From Acrocarpospora pleiomorpha (GTDB lineage: Bacteria > Actinomycetota > Actinomycetes > Streptosporangiales > Streptosporangiaceae): DNA of 53,121 nucleotides. Position 1 is the first letter of the stretch, and the number at the start of each line of letters is the position of its first letter. The stretch spans positions 1 to 53,121 of the forward strand of contig NZ_BLAF01000074.1 of assembly GCF_009687885.1 (NCBI RefSeq). Reading direction: 5' to 3'. Both the position numbers and the translations under genes were made by a program. Below, piece by piece: positions 8,268-16,630 of this stretch. The notes below the pieces were generated by a model. That model saw only the letters and a list, made by a program, of their open reading frames with translations, was not told the origin of the DNA and made no database searches.

Positions 8268-9508
8268 GGGCTGTTTTCCCAGGTAGGAGCAGCGATGTCG
8301 GTGCGGTGGAAGGCACCGCGCAGGCGGATGTGCGCCACCGCCTCATACGCCTTCGCGCGGGCCTGCGCGAGGTCCGCGCCGGTGCCCACGACGTTGAGCA
8401 CCCGCCCGCCGTTGGAGACGATCTCCCCGTCGCGCCGTTCGGTGCCCGCGTGCAGCACGTACGCGCCCTCGACTTGGGGCTCCAACCCGGCGATGACGTC
8501 GCCTTTTACCGGATTGTCCGGGTAGTTCTCGGCCGCCACGACCACGGTAACCGCCGCGCCTTCCCGGGAGGTAAGTGGCTTCTGACCGGCCAACGCCCCA
8601 GTGGCACACGCCAGCAACAACTGCCCCAGCGGTGTCTCCAGTCGATCTAACACCACTTGGGTTTCCGGGTCGCCGAAACGTGCGTTGAACTCGATGACCC
8701 GAGGGCCGTTCGCGGTCAACGCCAGCCCCGCGTACAACACTCCGGTGTACGGAATGCCCCGCCGCCCCAACTCCGCGACCGTCGGCAGCACCACCTCGGC
8801 CATGATCCGCTCGGTGAGCCCCGCCGGCGCCCACGGCAGCGGCGTGTACGCCCCCATGCCGCCCGTGTTGGGCCCCTCGTCCCCGTCGTAGGCCCGCTTG
8901 AAATCCTGCGCCGGCGGCAACGCCACCGCGCTCTCCCCGTCACACAGCGCGAACAGCGACACCTCGGGCCCGTCCAGGAATTCCTCCACCACGACCCGCT
9001 CGCACGCAGCCGCGTGCGCCAGCGCCGCCTCCCGGTCCCGGGTGACGACGACGCCCTTCCCGGCCGCCAGCCCGTCATCCTTCACCACATACGGCGGGCC
9101 GAACTCCTCCAGCGCCGCCACCACCTGCTCCGGCGTCGTGCACGTGAACGAACGCCCGGTCGGCACCCCCGCCGCGTCCATGATGTGCTTGGCGAAACTC
9201 TTGGACCCCTCGATCCTGGCCGCCGCCGCCGACGGCCCGAAGCAGGGGATCCCCCGCTCCCGCACGGCATCCGCGACACCCGCCACCAGCGGCGCCTCCG
9301 GCCCGATCACGACCAGATCCACGCCCAGTCGCACGGCCAGCGCGACGACGGCCTCGCTGTCGGTGGGAACCACCTCGTGCCGGGTCGCGATCTCCGCGAT
9401 CCCCGCGTTGCCCGGCGCGCAGTGCACCGCCGAGACGGACGAGTCGAGCTTCAGGCCACGGCACAGGGCATGCTCACGGCCACCGGATCCAACGACGAGA
9501 ACGCGCAC
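8264..9508 (-). CDS. purD: Phosphoribosylamine-glycine ligase PurD
   Basis: The 414-residue ATP-grasp enzyme makes GAR from phosphoribosylamine and glycine. The start MRVLVVGSGGREHAL is the diagnostic N-domain signature; FAKHIMDAAGVPT, VVKDDGLAAGKGV, DEGPNTGGMGAYTP and EFNARFGDPETQ follow in the expected order. The GTG at 9508 is the only start that keeps the signature complete; no strong ribosome site precedes it. It is first in a two-gene unit with purC, overlapping by four bases (ATGA). Confidence 0.95.
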   Translation of the reverse strand: MRVLVVGSGGREHALCRGLKLDSSVSAVHCAPGNAGIAEIATRHEVVPTDSEAVVALAVRLGVDLVVIGPEAPLVAGVADAVRERGIPCFGPSAAAARIEGSKSFAKHIMDAAGVPTGRSFTCTTPEQVVAALEEFGPPYVVKDDGLAAGKGVVVTRDREAALAHAAACERVVVEEFLDGPEVSLFALCDGESAVALPPAQDFKRAYDGDEGPNTGGMGAYTPLPWAPAGLTERIMAEVVLPTVAELGRRGIPYTGVLYAGLALTANGPRVIEFNARFGDPETQVVLDRLETPLGQLLLACATGALAGQKPLTSREGAAVTVVVAAENYPDNPVKGDVIAGLEPQVEGAYVLHAGTERRDGEIVSNGGRVLNVVGTGADLAQARAKAYEAVAHIRLRGAFHRTDIAAPTWENSP

Positions 9509-9831
9509 GTGAAGTAAGCCTAGGGGATCGGTCAGGACAGCCAGGATCCACGTCCCTTTTTTGGCAGGTCCTGCGTGATCAGCTGGTGAAGCTGGAAGTA
9601 TCCTGGGAGGAGGCTGCGGTCATGTGTTACTTTTGACCCGCCTATGGTGTCTCTTGGTGATTGGAGGTGGTCCGGGTGAATCCTGGTGATCCTGTCAGTA
9701 CGTGCAGGCGCACGTACGACGTGCGCAAACCCGACCATTCCAATCAGGTGCCCGAGAGCACGTCCACGCCCTCCAAGGGGTGACTTCGTTTTTCGCGTGG
9801 AACGTGCTGAGTCGGGCGGGAAGGGACCGCC
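9509..9831. promoter_or_regulatory. Divergent purD/corA intergenic region with hairpin
   Basis: This 323-bp gap separates purD (minus) from the CorA-type gene (plus) and has no convincing coding frame. GTACGTGC (9698-9705) and GCACGTAC (9710-9717) form an 8-bp stem with a 4-nt loop in the corA leader. A ribosome site (GAAGGG) lies before the corA ATG. Mg-responsive leaders precede some Mg transporter genes, but I could not match a known riboswitch core here. Confidence 0.45.
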
Positions 9832-10932
9832 ATGCGCTCCTCTATGCTTTTCCCGAGAATCACCCGTGCCGTCGTGCGTACTGACACGCCGCTGCCCGAC
9901 AAGAAGTTTCCCCGCGCGAGCTCGATCAGTTCGTTGATCGAATTCGGCGCGTACATCGCGGGCAAGAAGGTCGCCGCCGACGACATCGCCGACGCGGTGC
10001 GGCTCGTCCGCGAGCACAACCACGACAGCCCCCAGCCCACGGCTTACGTGTGGGTCGGCCTCTACGAGCCCGACGCTCCCGAGGTCGAGTGGCTGGCGGA
10101 GACCTTCGGCCTGCACCCGCTCGCCGTCGAAGACGCCATCAAGGCCCACCAGCGCCCCAAGGTCGAGCGCTACGGCGACTCCCTCTTCGTGGTGCTCAAG
10201 ACGGTCGCCTTCGTCGACCCCGAGGCCAAGTCCGCGAGCAGCGAGATCATCGCCACCGGCGAGATCATGGTCTTCGTCGGCCCAGACTTCGTCGTCACCG
10301 TCCGGCACGGCGCGCACAGCCCGCTCGCCGACGTCCGCGAGAAGCTCGAGGACAAGCCCAAGCTCCTCAACCGCGGCCCCACCGGCGTGCTGCACGCCAT
10401 CGCCGACTACGTCGTCGACAAGTACCTCTACGTCGCCGACCAGATGCAGGCCGAACTCGAAGACGTCGAAGCCGCCGTCTTCGCCGAGGTCAGCTCCCGC
10501 GACATCAACCGCATCTACCAGCTCAAGCGCGAGATGCTGGAACTCAAGCGCGCCGTCGCCCCGCTGCTGGCGCCCTTCAACGCCCTCCCGCAGCGCCGCA
10601 TGATCCCCTCAGAGATGCGCGAATACTTCCGCGACGTCGGCGACCACCTCTCCCGCGTCTGCGAGCAGGTGCAGTCCTCCAACGAACTCTCCGACTCCAT
10701 CCTGCAGGCGGCCCTGGCCCGCACCAACGCCCTCGCCAACGAGGACATGCGCAAAATCTCCTCCTGGGTCGCCATCCTCGCCGTCCCCACCATGATCGCC
10801 GGCATCTACGGCATGAACTTCGACCACATGCCAGAAACCCACGAGGTCTGGGGCTACCCAGCCGTCCTCTCCGTCATGATCATCGCCTGCACCTTGCTCC
10901 ACCGCGCCTTCCGCCGCAACGGCTGGCTCTGA
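9832..10932 (+). CDS. corA: CorA-family magnesium/cobalt transporter
   Basis: The 366-residue protein has the CorA plan: a cytoplasmic domain (residues 1-300, including EVEWLAETFGLHPLAVEDA and long helices around INRIYQLKREMLELKRAV) and two C-terminal membrane helices joined by YGMNFDHMPE. The GMN motif is the signature of the selectivity filter. It forms pentameric channels for Mg2+ or Co2+. The stop is followed at once by the antisense tail of the DUF1902-like gene. Confidence 0.92.
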   Translation: MRSSMLFPRITRAVVRTDTPLPDKKFPRASSISSLIEFGAYIAGKKVAADDIADAVRLVREHNHDSPQPTAYVWVGLYEPDAPEVEWLAETFGLHPLAVEDAIKAHQRPKVERYGDSLFVVLKTVAFVDPEAKSASSEIIATGEIMVFVGPDFVVTVRHGAHSPLADVREKLEDKPKLLNRGPTGVLHAIADYVVDKYLYVADQMQAELEDVEAAVFAEVSSRDINRIYQLKREMLELKRAVAPLLAPFNALPQRRMIPSEMREYFRDVGDHLSRVCEQVQSSNELSDSILQAALARTNALANEDMRKISSWVAILAVPTMIAGIYGMNFDHMPETHEVWGYPAVLSVMIIACTLLHRAFRRNGWL

Positions 10933-11164
10933 ACTCGTACTTGACGACAATCTCCACATCGTCTGGGACGCCAAGGACGAAGCGCTTGACCGCTTCAACA
11001 CCTGCCACCAATTCCGCGAGGGTCTCCCCCGAGACCCCCGATCGGATGGGAGCGTCCACAGGGCTGGCGTACCAGACGCAAGCGTCAACATCGAGGGCGA
11101 ATTCTCGGCTGACACGAAACGTCAGGTAGATCCGATCTCGGATACCTTGATAGGCAGCTAACAC
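10880..11164 (-). CDS. DUF1902/HicB-like small protein (possible antitoxin)
   Basis: The 94-residue product has a core pattern, VWYASPVDAPIRSGVSGETLAELVAGVE, like DUF1902/HicB-type proteins, which are often antitoxins. No HicA-like toxin was found beside it. The last 18 residues (Arg/Gly-rich) are encoded opposite the corA end and may be read-on. The only start upstream of the conserved region is GTG at 11164, without a good ribosome site. A diverged copy lies head to head at 11239 on the other strand. Family assignment is from memory. Confidence 0.5.
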   Translation of the reverse strand: MLAAYQGIRDRIYLTFRVSREFALDVDACVWYASPVDAPIRSGVSGETLAELVAGVEAVKRFVLGVPDDVEIVVKYEFRASRCGGRRGGARCRR

Positions 11165-11238
11165 AAAGTAAGAATATCGACACGATGTGTTGGTTCCGCT
11201 CTACGTCGTGAGCCCGTGTTCGGGAAGGACTGGCTGCT

Positions 11239-11616
11239 GTGACCACACCTCGTATCCAATTCAAGATCACCCGTGAAAAGGCTCTCGACACGGGCGCCAT
11301 GGTCTGGTGAGCCGATCCCGTCGGCGCTCCCATTGCCTGCGGCGTATCCGGGCAAACGCTGGCAGAACTCGAAGAAGAGGTCGAAGCCGTCAAGCACTTC
11401 GTCCTGGATCTGCCGGATGACGTGCCGGTGATCGTCGATTACGTCGTTGAGCTGCCTGGCATCTCGGGGGGGTATGCTCGCGCCAATCTCTCGTTCCCGG
11501 GCAGTCAGTTGTTCGGTGGCGTACGGAGTGTAGGGCCCCGTGGCTTGGGCAAGGAGGCGGAGTTGGGCCAGTCTTCCGCGTCGGTGAGTTTTGTTACCAG
11601 GAGCCAACCGGCGTAG
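11239..11616 (+). pseudogene. Broken copy of the DUF1902-like gene (in-frame TGA)
   Basis: Translation from GTG 11239 gives VTTPRIQFKITREKALDTGAM, then VW, a TGA at 11308-11310, then ADPVGAPIACGVSGQTLAEL continuing in the same frame to EAVKHFVLDLPDDV. This aligns without gaps with the minus-strand gene at 10880-11164 (VWYASPVDAP versus VW-stop-ADPVGAP). Homology ends near 11460; the frame then runs on to 11616. No start codon with a ribosome site follows the stop early enough to rescue it. Confidence 0.65.
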
Positions 11617-11866
11617 TCGCTGCCGTTGTCGGCCATGGTGCGGAGTTCGTCGAGTTTGCCGTCGCCGGCTAGGAGTTGGGCCAGGCGCCAGGCGGCGTCG
11701 GAGTTGCCGGATGCGGCGGGGGCGCTGAGTACGGTGATCGCTTCGGCGGTTCGGCCCTGCTCGGTCAGGTGTTCGGCGAGGCGGCGGGCGGCGCGGTAGT
11801 CGCCGGAGTCGGGGTGTTTCTCGGCTACGTCTCCAGCCGTGGCCGGGCGATGCTGGACCGGGAGCT
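11505..11866 (-). pseudogene. Remnant of a TPR-like repeat protein
   Basis: On the minus strand, one frame ending at the stop 11505-11507 reads as helical repeats: AARRLAEHLTEQGRTAEAI, then AAWRLAQLLAGDGKLDELR, then YAGWLLVTKL. This matches the repeated unit of large TPR-like actinobacterial proteins. There is no start or ribosome site in frame and no N-terminal domain, so it looks like a truncated 3' piece. The upstream limit is approximate. Confidence 0.5.
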
Positions 11867-12388
11867 CTACCTGCCCTGGGACTCCTGGGTCGCCCGGACA
11901 GATCTCCAGGACTCCACAGTCGCTTCGGCAATGGTTTCGATGCGGTGTCCGTATGCCAGATGCCCATCAGACACGAAGCTGCCCTCCCTGAACGGCAATC
12001 CGCTGAACGTAGCGCGGAAGTGACTGGGAGATCCGCCCGGCGGGAGCGGCGTGTATGCCGCCAATGGCGCCATGTCGTAGCTCGACCGTGCCCCGTGCTT
12101 GTTCCGTGCCACCTGATGAGCCGCTACACGAAGCAGCGCGTCAAGGCCCTTGTCCAGGTAGAGCTGCAGCAGGCGGAACTGACCGTCGAGGTACTTCTCA
12201 TGAGCTCTGGAAGGATGCTGCAGGAGATATGCGCAGACCACAGGCGCGTGCCATCTGCCCATCCGAGGATCGGCCTGCTCTTCAGCTAGGATTCCGTGGT
12301 AGTAGTCCACGCACACGCCCAGCGGGCCGGCAATTGCACCGCAGTCGCACTGGTCCATGTTGGGGCCATCTGCCATGGTCTGCAACAT
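11867..12388 (-). CDS. DUF5946-like hypothetical protein
   Basis: The 173-residue product has an N-terminal CDCGA cluster followed by GVCVDYYHGILAEEQADP, GRWHAPVVCAYLLQHP and a helical stretch (QFRLLQLYLDKGLDAL). This layout (short Cys motif, then a helical part with conserved Trp-His and HP) fits DUF5946, whose function is unknown. The first ATG (12388) and one five codons later both lack a good ribosome site. It lies between gene remnants, so loss of expression is possible although the frame is intact. Confidence 0.55.
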   Translation of the reverse strand: MLQTMADGPNMDQCDCGAIAGPLGVCVDYYHGILAEEQADPRMGRWHAPVVCAYLLQHPSRAHEKYLDGQFRLLQLYLDKGLDALLRVAAHQVARNKHGARSSYDMAPLAAYTPLPPGGSPSHFRATFSGLPFREGSFVSDGHLAYGHRIETIAEATVESWRSVRATQESQGR

Positions 12389-12711
12389 AGGTGGCCGGCC
12401 ACAGCCCTGTCGACAGGATTTCGGCGCCGTCTCATGTCCTACCGGGCCATGGTCCTGTAGGCCCTGAGACCTGGCAGACCACGAAGTGCGGCTGGAGTAC
12501 CCCGTTTCCGCACATGCGTGATCTTTGGCTCAGCCGTGCATCCGCTTGCCCAAGGCGGTCTCGTAGGCACGCATCGTTCGCACGATTGTGGCGCGTTCGG
12601 CCGGCGTGAGGTCGGCCAGGACCTCGGCCCATGCCAGCGCGCTGCCCGCCAGCCACAGTCACCTCAATGCCGAACGCCTCGATCGCGGCCAGCTCGACGT
12701 GCGGAACGGGG
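12389..12711. other. Gap holding a MarR-like remnant, otherwise degraded
   Basis: No intact gene was found in these 323 bases. The only recognisable content is the C-terminal fragment of a MarR-like regulator on the minus strand (separate entry). Confidence 0.5.
12530..12660 (-). pseudogene. C-terminal remnant of a MarR-family regulator
   Basis: The minus strand reads ALAWAEVLADLTPAERATIV then RTMRAYETALGKRMHG and a stop at 12530-12532. This is the typical last helix region of MarR-type regulators (LTPAER followed by a long helix). No N-terminal half or winged helix is encoded upstream in any frame, so it is a truncated relic. The 5' limit is approximate. Confidence 0.5.
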
Positions 12712-14079
12712 CTAGCGGCGGGCGCGTTCTAGGGCGTCCCAGAAGCCGCGGCGGAGGGCGTGGCGGACCTCGTCGTGGAGGAGGAAGTCGATGGGGAGGG
12801 AGGAGCCCTGGAGGAGCCTGGCTTCTAGGTCGGAGGGCATCCGGGGTTTGCGGGCCAGGACGGCTTCGAGCCAGAGGGCGGGGGCGTCGCGGGCGATGGA
12901 GTCGCCGAAGTCGTGGCCCTCTTTGTGGGCGGCTTTGACGGCTTCTGCGAGGGTGGTGGTGCCGGCGCTGTGGTTGATGGGGGAGGGCTGGGGGCCGGTG
13001 TAGGGGCCTAATTGCGTGGCGGGGAAGCTGCCGGTGTTGGTGTCGCGGTAGTGGCTGACCGGGTTGGCGGGCGCGCTGCTGGGGGTGTCGCGGTACTGGG
13101 CGACCGCGTTTCCTGGGGCGCTGTGGTTGCCGGTGCTGCTTTCCCGATACTGGGTCAGGCTGTTGCCGGGCGCGCTGTGGCTCCCGGTGGGAGATTCGCG
13201 GTACGGCGTGATGCTGTTTCCCGGCGGGGTGTACTGCGTCTGAGCCACCGGAGCCGGAACCGGAGTGGGAGCGGGGGGTGGCGGCGGTGGCGCGGCCTGG
13301 GGCTCCGGTGGGTAGTTGTAGGACGGTTGCGCGGCGGGCGCGGGCCGGGCATGCGACGGGGGCGGGGTCGGCTGGCTCGGCTGCGGTGCGGGCGCCGGTG
13401 GCGGTGCGGGGGCTGGTGCGGGTGTCTGCGGCTGGGCCGGCGCCGGGAAGGGGGCCAGCGAAGGGGCTCCGCTGGGCGACGCGGAACCGTTGGCCGCGCC
13501 GTTGCTCCGGGGCTGGCCGTTCCCGTTGACCTGGGTGTCGACCCCGGTGACCAGATTCACGTACGGCCGGAGATGGCCGCCGCCGATCTCGATGAGGTCG
13601 TCGCACTCCTGGCGGAGCGTCCGGGAGACCGCCCAACTGCCGTCCGAGGTGATGTGGATGACGGTGACCCGGATGCCGAGATCCTGCGCGTCGCTGACCA
13701 CCTGGGCGAGATCCTCGTCGCCACTGACCACGACCGCGTCGGCGACCGCGTTGTTGCGGGCCAGCGTCATCAGGTCGCGGTGCACCTGGGCGTCCACACC
13801 TTCGCGGCGCCCGGGCCGGATCCGGCCGAGGCGGAGTTTGAGGCCGGGAATGTCGGCGAGCACGTCATGCTCCGGCGTGCGGCGGCCTTCGACCGTGGCC
13901 TCGTACCAGTAGCAGCGCAGCAGCGGCAGCCCGGTGCGTTCCCTGGACAGGCTGGTGAGCAGCTGGAGTAAGCCCGGATAGTCCCACGCGACGGCCTCAC
14001 GATGGCGGGTCCCATGCACGGCCATCGCGCCATCCGCCAGCAGGTAGCCAGCGTCAACGAAAAGCGCGCAGCGATCCAC
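12712..14079 (-). CDS. NYN-domain (PIN-like) putative ribonuclease with Pro-rich repeats
   Basis: Residues 1-165 form an NYN domain of the PIN-like fold: VDRCALFVDAGYLL (first acidic residue), GVDAQVHRDLMTLARNN, and VVSGDEDLAQVVSDA, giving the Asp cluster that binds metal in RNA cleavage. Residues 190-290 are Pro/Ala-rich and disordered. Residues 290-370 hold imperfect tandem repeats of about 19 residues (APGNS..YRES.TG.HS). The C-terminal 85 residues are helical and may bind a partner. The GTG at 14079 is chosen because relatives start at MDRC and GAGGAAGGG lies upstream; an ATG 14 codons earlier is possible. Role is inferred as RNA processing or decay. Confidence 0.75.
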   Translation of the reverse strand: MDRCALFVDAGYLLADGAMAVHGTRHREAVAWDYPGLLQLLTSLSRERTGLPLLRCYWYEATVEGRRTPEHDVLADIPGLKLRLGRIRPGRREGVDAQVHRDLMTLARNNAVADAVVVSGDEDLAQVVSDAQDLGIRVTVIHITSDGSWAVSRTLRQECDDLIEIGGGHLRPYVNLVTGVDTQVNGNGQPRSNGAANGSASPSGAPSLAPFPAPAQPQTPAPAPAPPPAPAPQPSQPTPPPSHARPAPAAQPSYNYPPEPQAAPPPPPPAPTPVPAPVAQTQYTPPGNSITPYRESPTGSHSAPGNSLTQYRESSTGNHSAPGNAVAQYRDTPSSAPANPVSHYRDTNTGSFPATQLGPYTGPQPSPINHSAGTTTLAEAVKAAHKEGHDFGDSIARDAPALWLEAVLARKPRMPSDLEARLLQGSSLPIDFLLHDEVRHALRRGFWDALERARR

Positions 14080-14216
14080 GCGACACCGCCCTTCCTCACG
14101 TGGCCATCTCAGGGTAATCATGCCGGTGAACGCGCGTGGATGAATCCCGGCGATTCAGCCCTGATGTCCGAGCGCCCACCGCCGACGGTACCAGTTTGTC
14201 CTGCCATTTCCTCCCC

Positions 14217-16526
14217 CTACGACCGTGCGGGAACGCTTACCGCGGCCACCCCGACGAGCAGCACGTCGCGCTTGGTGCCGATGCGCAGGACCGGTTCGCG
14301 GCCCAGGATCGGGTGGAAGGTGTCCACGTCGAGACCGAAGGTGTTCCAGTCTCCGGTGGTCGAACCGTCGAACACGTTGGCCGGGTCGCGGTCGCCGCCG
14401 TCGGGGCGCAGCTCGGTGTCGCCGAGCTTGACCGTGTCCCCGGCCAGGTCGGCGTCGCCGTCCCAGACGACCAGGTCAAGGCGGGCGGGCGAGGCCGTGG
14501 GGGTGAGCCCGTTGAGCGGCACGGTGAGCGAGCCTTCCTTGATCACTGTGGCCGTGTCCAGCACGGCCGCCTGGCTGTACGGCTGCCGCCGCTGCGCGGC
14601 CACCACCACCAGCGCCCACCCCGCGTGCCGGGACACCCCGGGGACCACCGAGTCGTCGGCGACCCACCACCGGCCGCCTTCGCGCACGATTCGTGTGACG
14701 TCAGCGAACGCCTGATACCCAGACCCGATCGGCATGGCCGTCTTGGTGACGTCCCCGGGCCGGACCGCCGTGTACTGCTCCTCGCCGGGACCCCGCAGCA
14801 GGATCTTGCGCGCGGGGCCGCCCGACCCGGACCAGTACAGCCCGGCCCACACCACCCGGGCGTCGTCAGGGAGATCCAGCTTGTGCCAGCTGGAGGCGCT
14901 CGTCTCCTCGTCGTCGTCCTGGTCGAGCGGGACCATCGACCACAGGTCGTTGTCCCGCCGTCCCGGTTCGCGGTGGCGGGCGTCGTCGCAACCGGGCCGC
15001 ACGGCGGGACAGCTGAGCAGGGTGTTGCCCGCGACCCGGGTCAGCACCCGGCCGTCGGCGGCGAACCTGGCCGCCGCTCCGGCCGTGCGCACGCCCGCCG
15101 CTGAAGCGGCCTTGAGCTTGAGGTCCCCCGCCCGGATCCTCAGCGATGGTCCGGTTCCTTCGGGCGCGTCCTCGGCCACGTGGACGCGCAGGAACAGGGC
15201 GGTGGTCTCCCCGGCTGGGAGCGCCTGCCGTACGCACCGGACGGAGTCGTCCGTGCGGCACGTCCAGCCGTCGACGGACCCCGCCGGATCGACCGCGTTG
15301 CCGTAGCCGCCGCCGGAGGCGAGCACGCTGACGCCGGGCGGCAGCTGGATGGAGGCGGTCAGCTCCTCGGTCGGCCCGCTGCCGTGGTTGCGCAGGCGCA
15401 TGCCGACGATGCCGGGCTTGTCGCGGACCAGCGCGCCGAGCGGATCGATGCTGGCGACCAGTTCGGGCCGGGTCACGCGTTTGGTGGGCGGCGGTTGCGG
15501 TGTCGGTTCGGCGCGGATCGGGGAGGGCTGGGGGCGTTCGACCGGCGGCACCGGCTCGGGGGCCACCGTGGTCGGCGACGGGATCGGCGCGACCGCCACC
15601 GGCTTCGGCGGCGTCGGTTCCTCGCCGGAGGCCAGCAGGAACGCGACCCCGGCCACCGCCGCCGCGACCGCTCCCGCGGCGGCGGCCTGCTGGGACTTGG
15701 GCATCCGGCGGAACCAGCCGGCTCCGGCCAGCACGCCGGTCCCGGTCTTGCCGAGCCCGGCCAGGTAGCCCGCCAGCACCGGACCGACGACCAGAGGGCC
15801 GATGATGACGCGCAGGCCCTGGTTGACGTCGGTCAGCTCCAGGAAGACCTCCCGGCAGTCGGCGCACTCGCCGACGTGGTCGTCCACTACCCGGGTTTCC
15901 CGTTTGGCCAGACCTCCCCGGACGTACGACCCCATCTTGCCGAGGACCGGGCGGCAGGCCTGGCGCGGCGCGGTGGCCAGGTGCATCTGCAGGTACGCCT
16001 GTCTTAACCCTTCCCTGGCGCGGTACGCCAGCGCGGCCACCCCGTTGGCGGACAGGCCGAGCAGGGGCGCGATGTCGGCGGCCTTGGAGTTTTCCACCTC
16101 GGTGTGCCAGAGCACCATCCGCCAGCGTTCCGGCAGCGACAGGAACGCCCGCGCCACCAGCGAGCGCTCGAGACCGGCCAGCGCCGGGTCGACGAAGGGC
16201 ACGCCGGGATCGAACTGCTCGATCTCGCCGGTGGTGACGTTGTGCCGGTCGGCCGCCGTCCTGTCGTAGATCATCCGGCGGACGCTGGTCAGCAGATACG
16301 GCCGGAACGCGTCCTGCGGCCCGCCGCCCCGCCCGATCAGGTCCAGGATCTTGGTGAAGGTCTCGGCGACCACGTCCTCCACCTCGGCCTCGTTCTGGAC
16401 CAGCTGCCTGGCCAGGGAACGGGCGGCGGCGGCGTGGCGCGCGTAGAGCGTGCCGTAGGCGGACGCGTTGCCGCCACGGATCGCGTCGAGCAACTCGGCG
16501 TCGCTTTGACGAACCTCAACACTCAA
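14217..16526 (-). CDS. ECF sigma factor fused to zinc finger, membrane segment and secreted-type domain
   Basis: Residues 1-180 are an ECF sigma factor: region 2 (EAEVEDVVAETFTKIL, FRPYLLTSVRRMIYDR) and region 4 (LPERWRMVLWHTEV, ADIAPLLGLSANGVAAL). Residues 195-240 carry an anti-sigma-like H..C..C site (DDHVGECADCREVF). Hydrophobic stretches lie near 243-265 and 283-305, then a Pro-rich linker, an Ig/DUF11-like region (LPPGVSVLASGGGYG) and a beta-rich domain (WAGLYWSGSG, YQAFADVTRIV, GWALVVVAAQ) otherwise found on large exported actinobacterial proteins. Thus sigma and surface sensing parts sit in one 769-residue chain. The start is TTG with GAGG upstream. It is divergent from the pyrE-containing frame. 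Confidence 0.8.
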   Translation of the reverse strand: MSVEVRQSDAELLDAIRGGNASAYGTLYARHAAAARSLARQLVQNEAEVEDVVAETFTKILDLIGRGGGPQDAFRPYLLTSVRRMIYDRTAADRHNVTTGEIEQFDPGVPFVDPALAGLERSLVARAFLSLPERWRMVLWHTEVENSKAADIAPLLGLSANGVAALAYRAREGLRQAYLQMHLATAPRQACRPVLGKMGSYVRGGLAKRETRVVDDHVGECADCREVFLELTDVNQGLRVIIGPLVVGPVLAGYLAGLGKTGTGVLAGAGWFRRMPKSQQAAAAGAVAAAVAGVAFLLASGEEPTPPKPVAVAPIPSPTTVAPEPVPPVERPQPSPIRAEPTPQPPPTKRVTRPELVASIDPLGALVRDKPGIVGMRLRNHGSGPTEELTASIQLPPGVSVLASGGGYGNAVDPAGSVDGWTCRTDDSVRCVRQALPAGETTALFLRVHVAEDAPEGTGPSLRIRAGDLKLKAASAAGVRTAGAAARFAADGRVLTRVAGNTLLSCPAVRPGCDDARHREPGRRDNDLWSMVPLDQDDDEETSASSWHKLDLPDDARVVWAGLYWSGSGGPARKILLRGPGEEQYTAVRPGDVTKTAMPIGSGYQAFADVTRIVREGGRWWVADDSVVPGVSRHAGWALVVVAAQRRQPYSQAAVLDTATVIKEGSLTVPLNGLTPTASPARLDLVVWDGDADLAGDTVKLGDTELRPDGGDRDPANVFDGSTTGDWNTFGLDVDTFHPILGREPVLRIGTKRDVLLVGVAAVSVPARS

Positions 16527-16630
16527 TGTGACCTCACGATTACCTTAGGTTGCCTGGCAAATAATTCCGCAACCCGCGTCATCGCTAAACCGAACTCCCG
16601 TCTTTCCCTGTGACAGGAAGGGAACTCGAC
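16527..16630. promoter_or_regulatory. Divergent promoter region, ECF sigma gene / GGDEF-like-pyrE
   Basis: These 104 bases separate the sigma-factor gene (minus) from the GGDEF-like-pyrE frame (plus). The region is less GC-rich than its surroundings. ECF factors often drive their own promoters from such sites, but I could not identify -35/-10 boxes reliably. AGGAAGGGA at 16615-16623 is the ribosome site of the right gene. Confidence 0.45.

Noticed and set aside
9509..9831. M-box or other Mg riboswitch upstream of corA
   Set aside because: I could not match a conserved riboswitch core; only a short stem-loop is visible.
11308..11310. TGA in the DUF1902-like copy as a selenocysteine codon
   Set aside because: The paralogue has Tyr (TAC) at this place, no selenocysteine machinery is visible and no hairpin typical of SECIS follows. 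A nonsense mutation is simpler.
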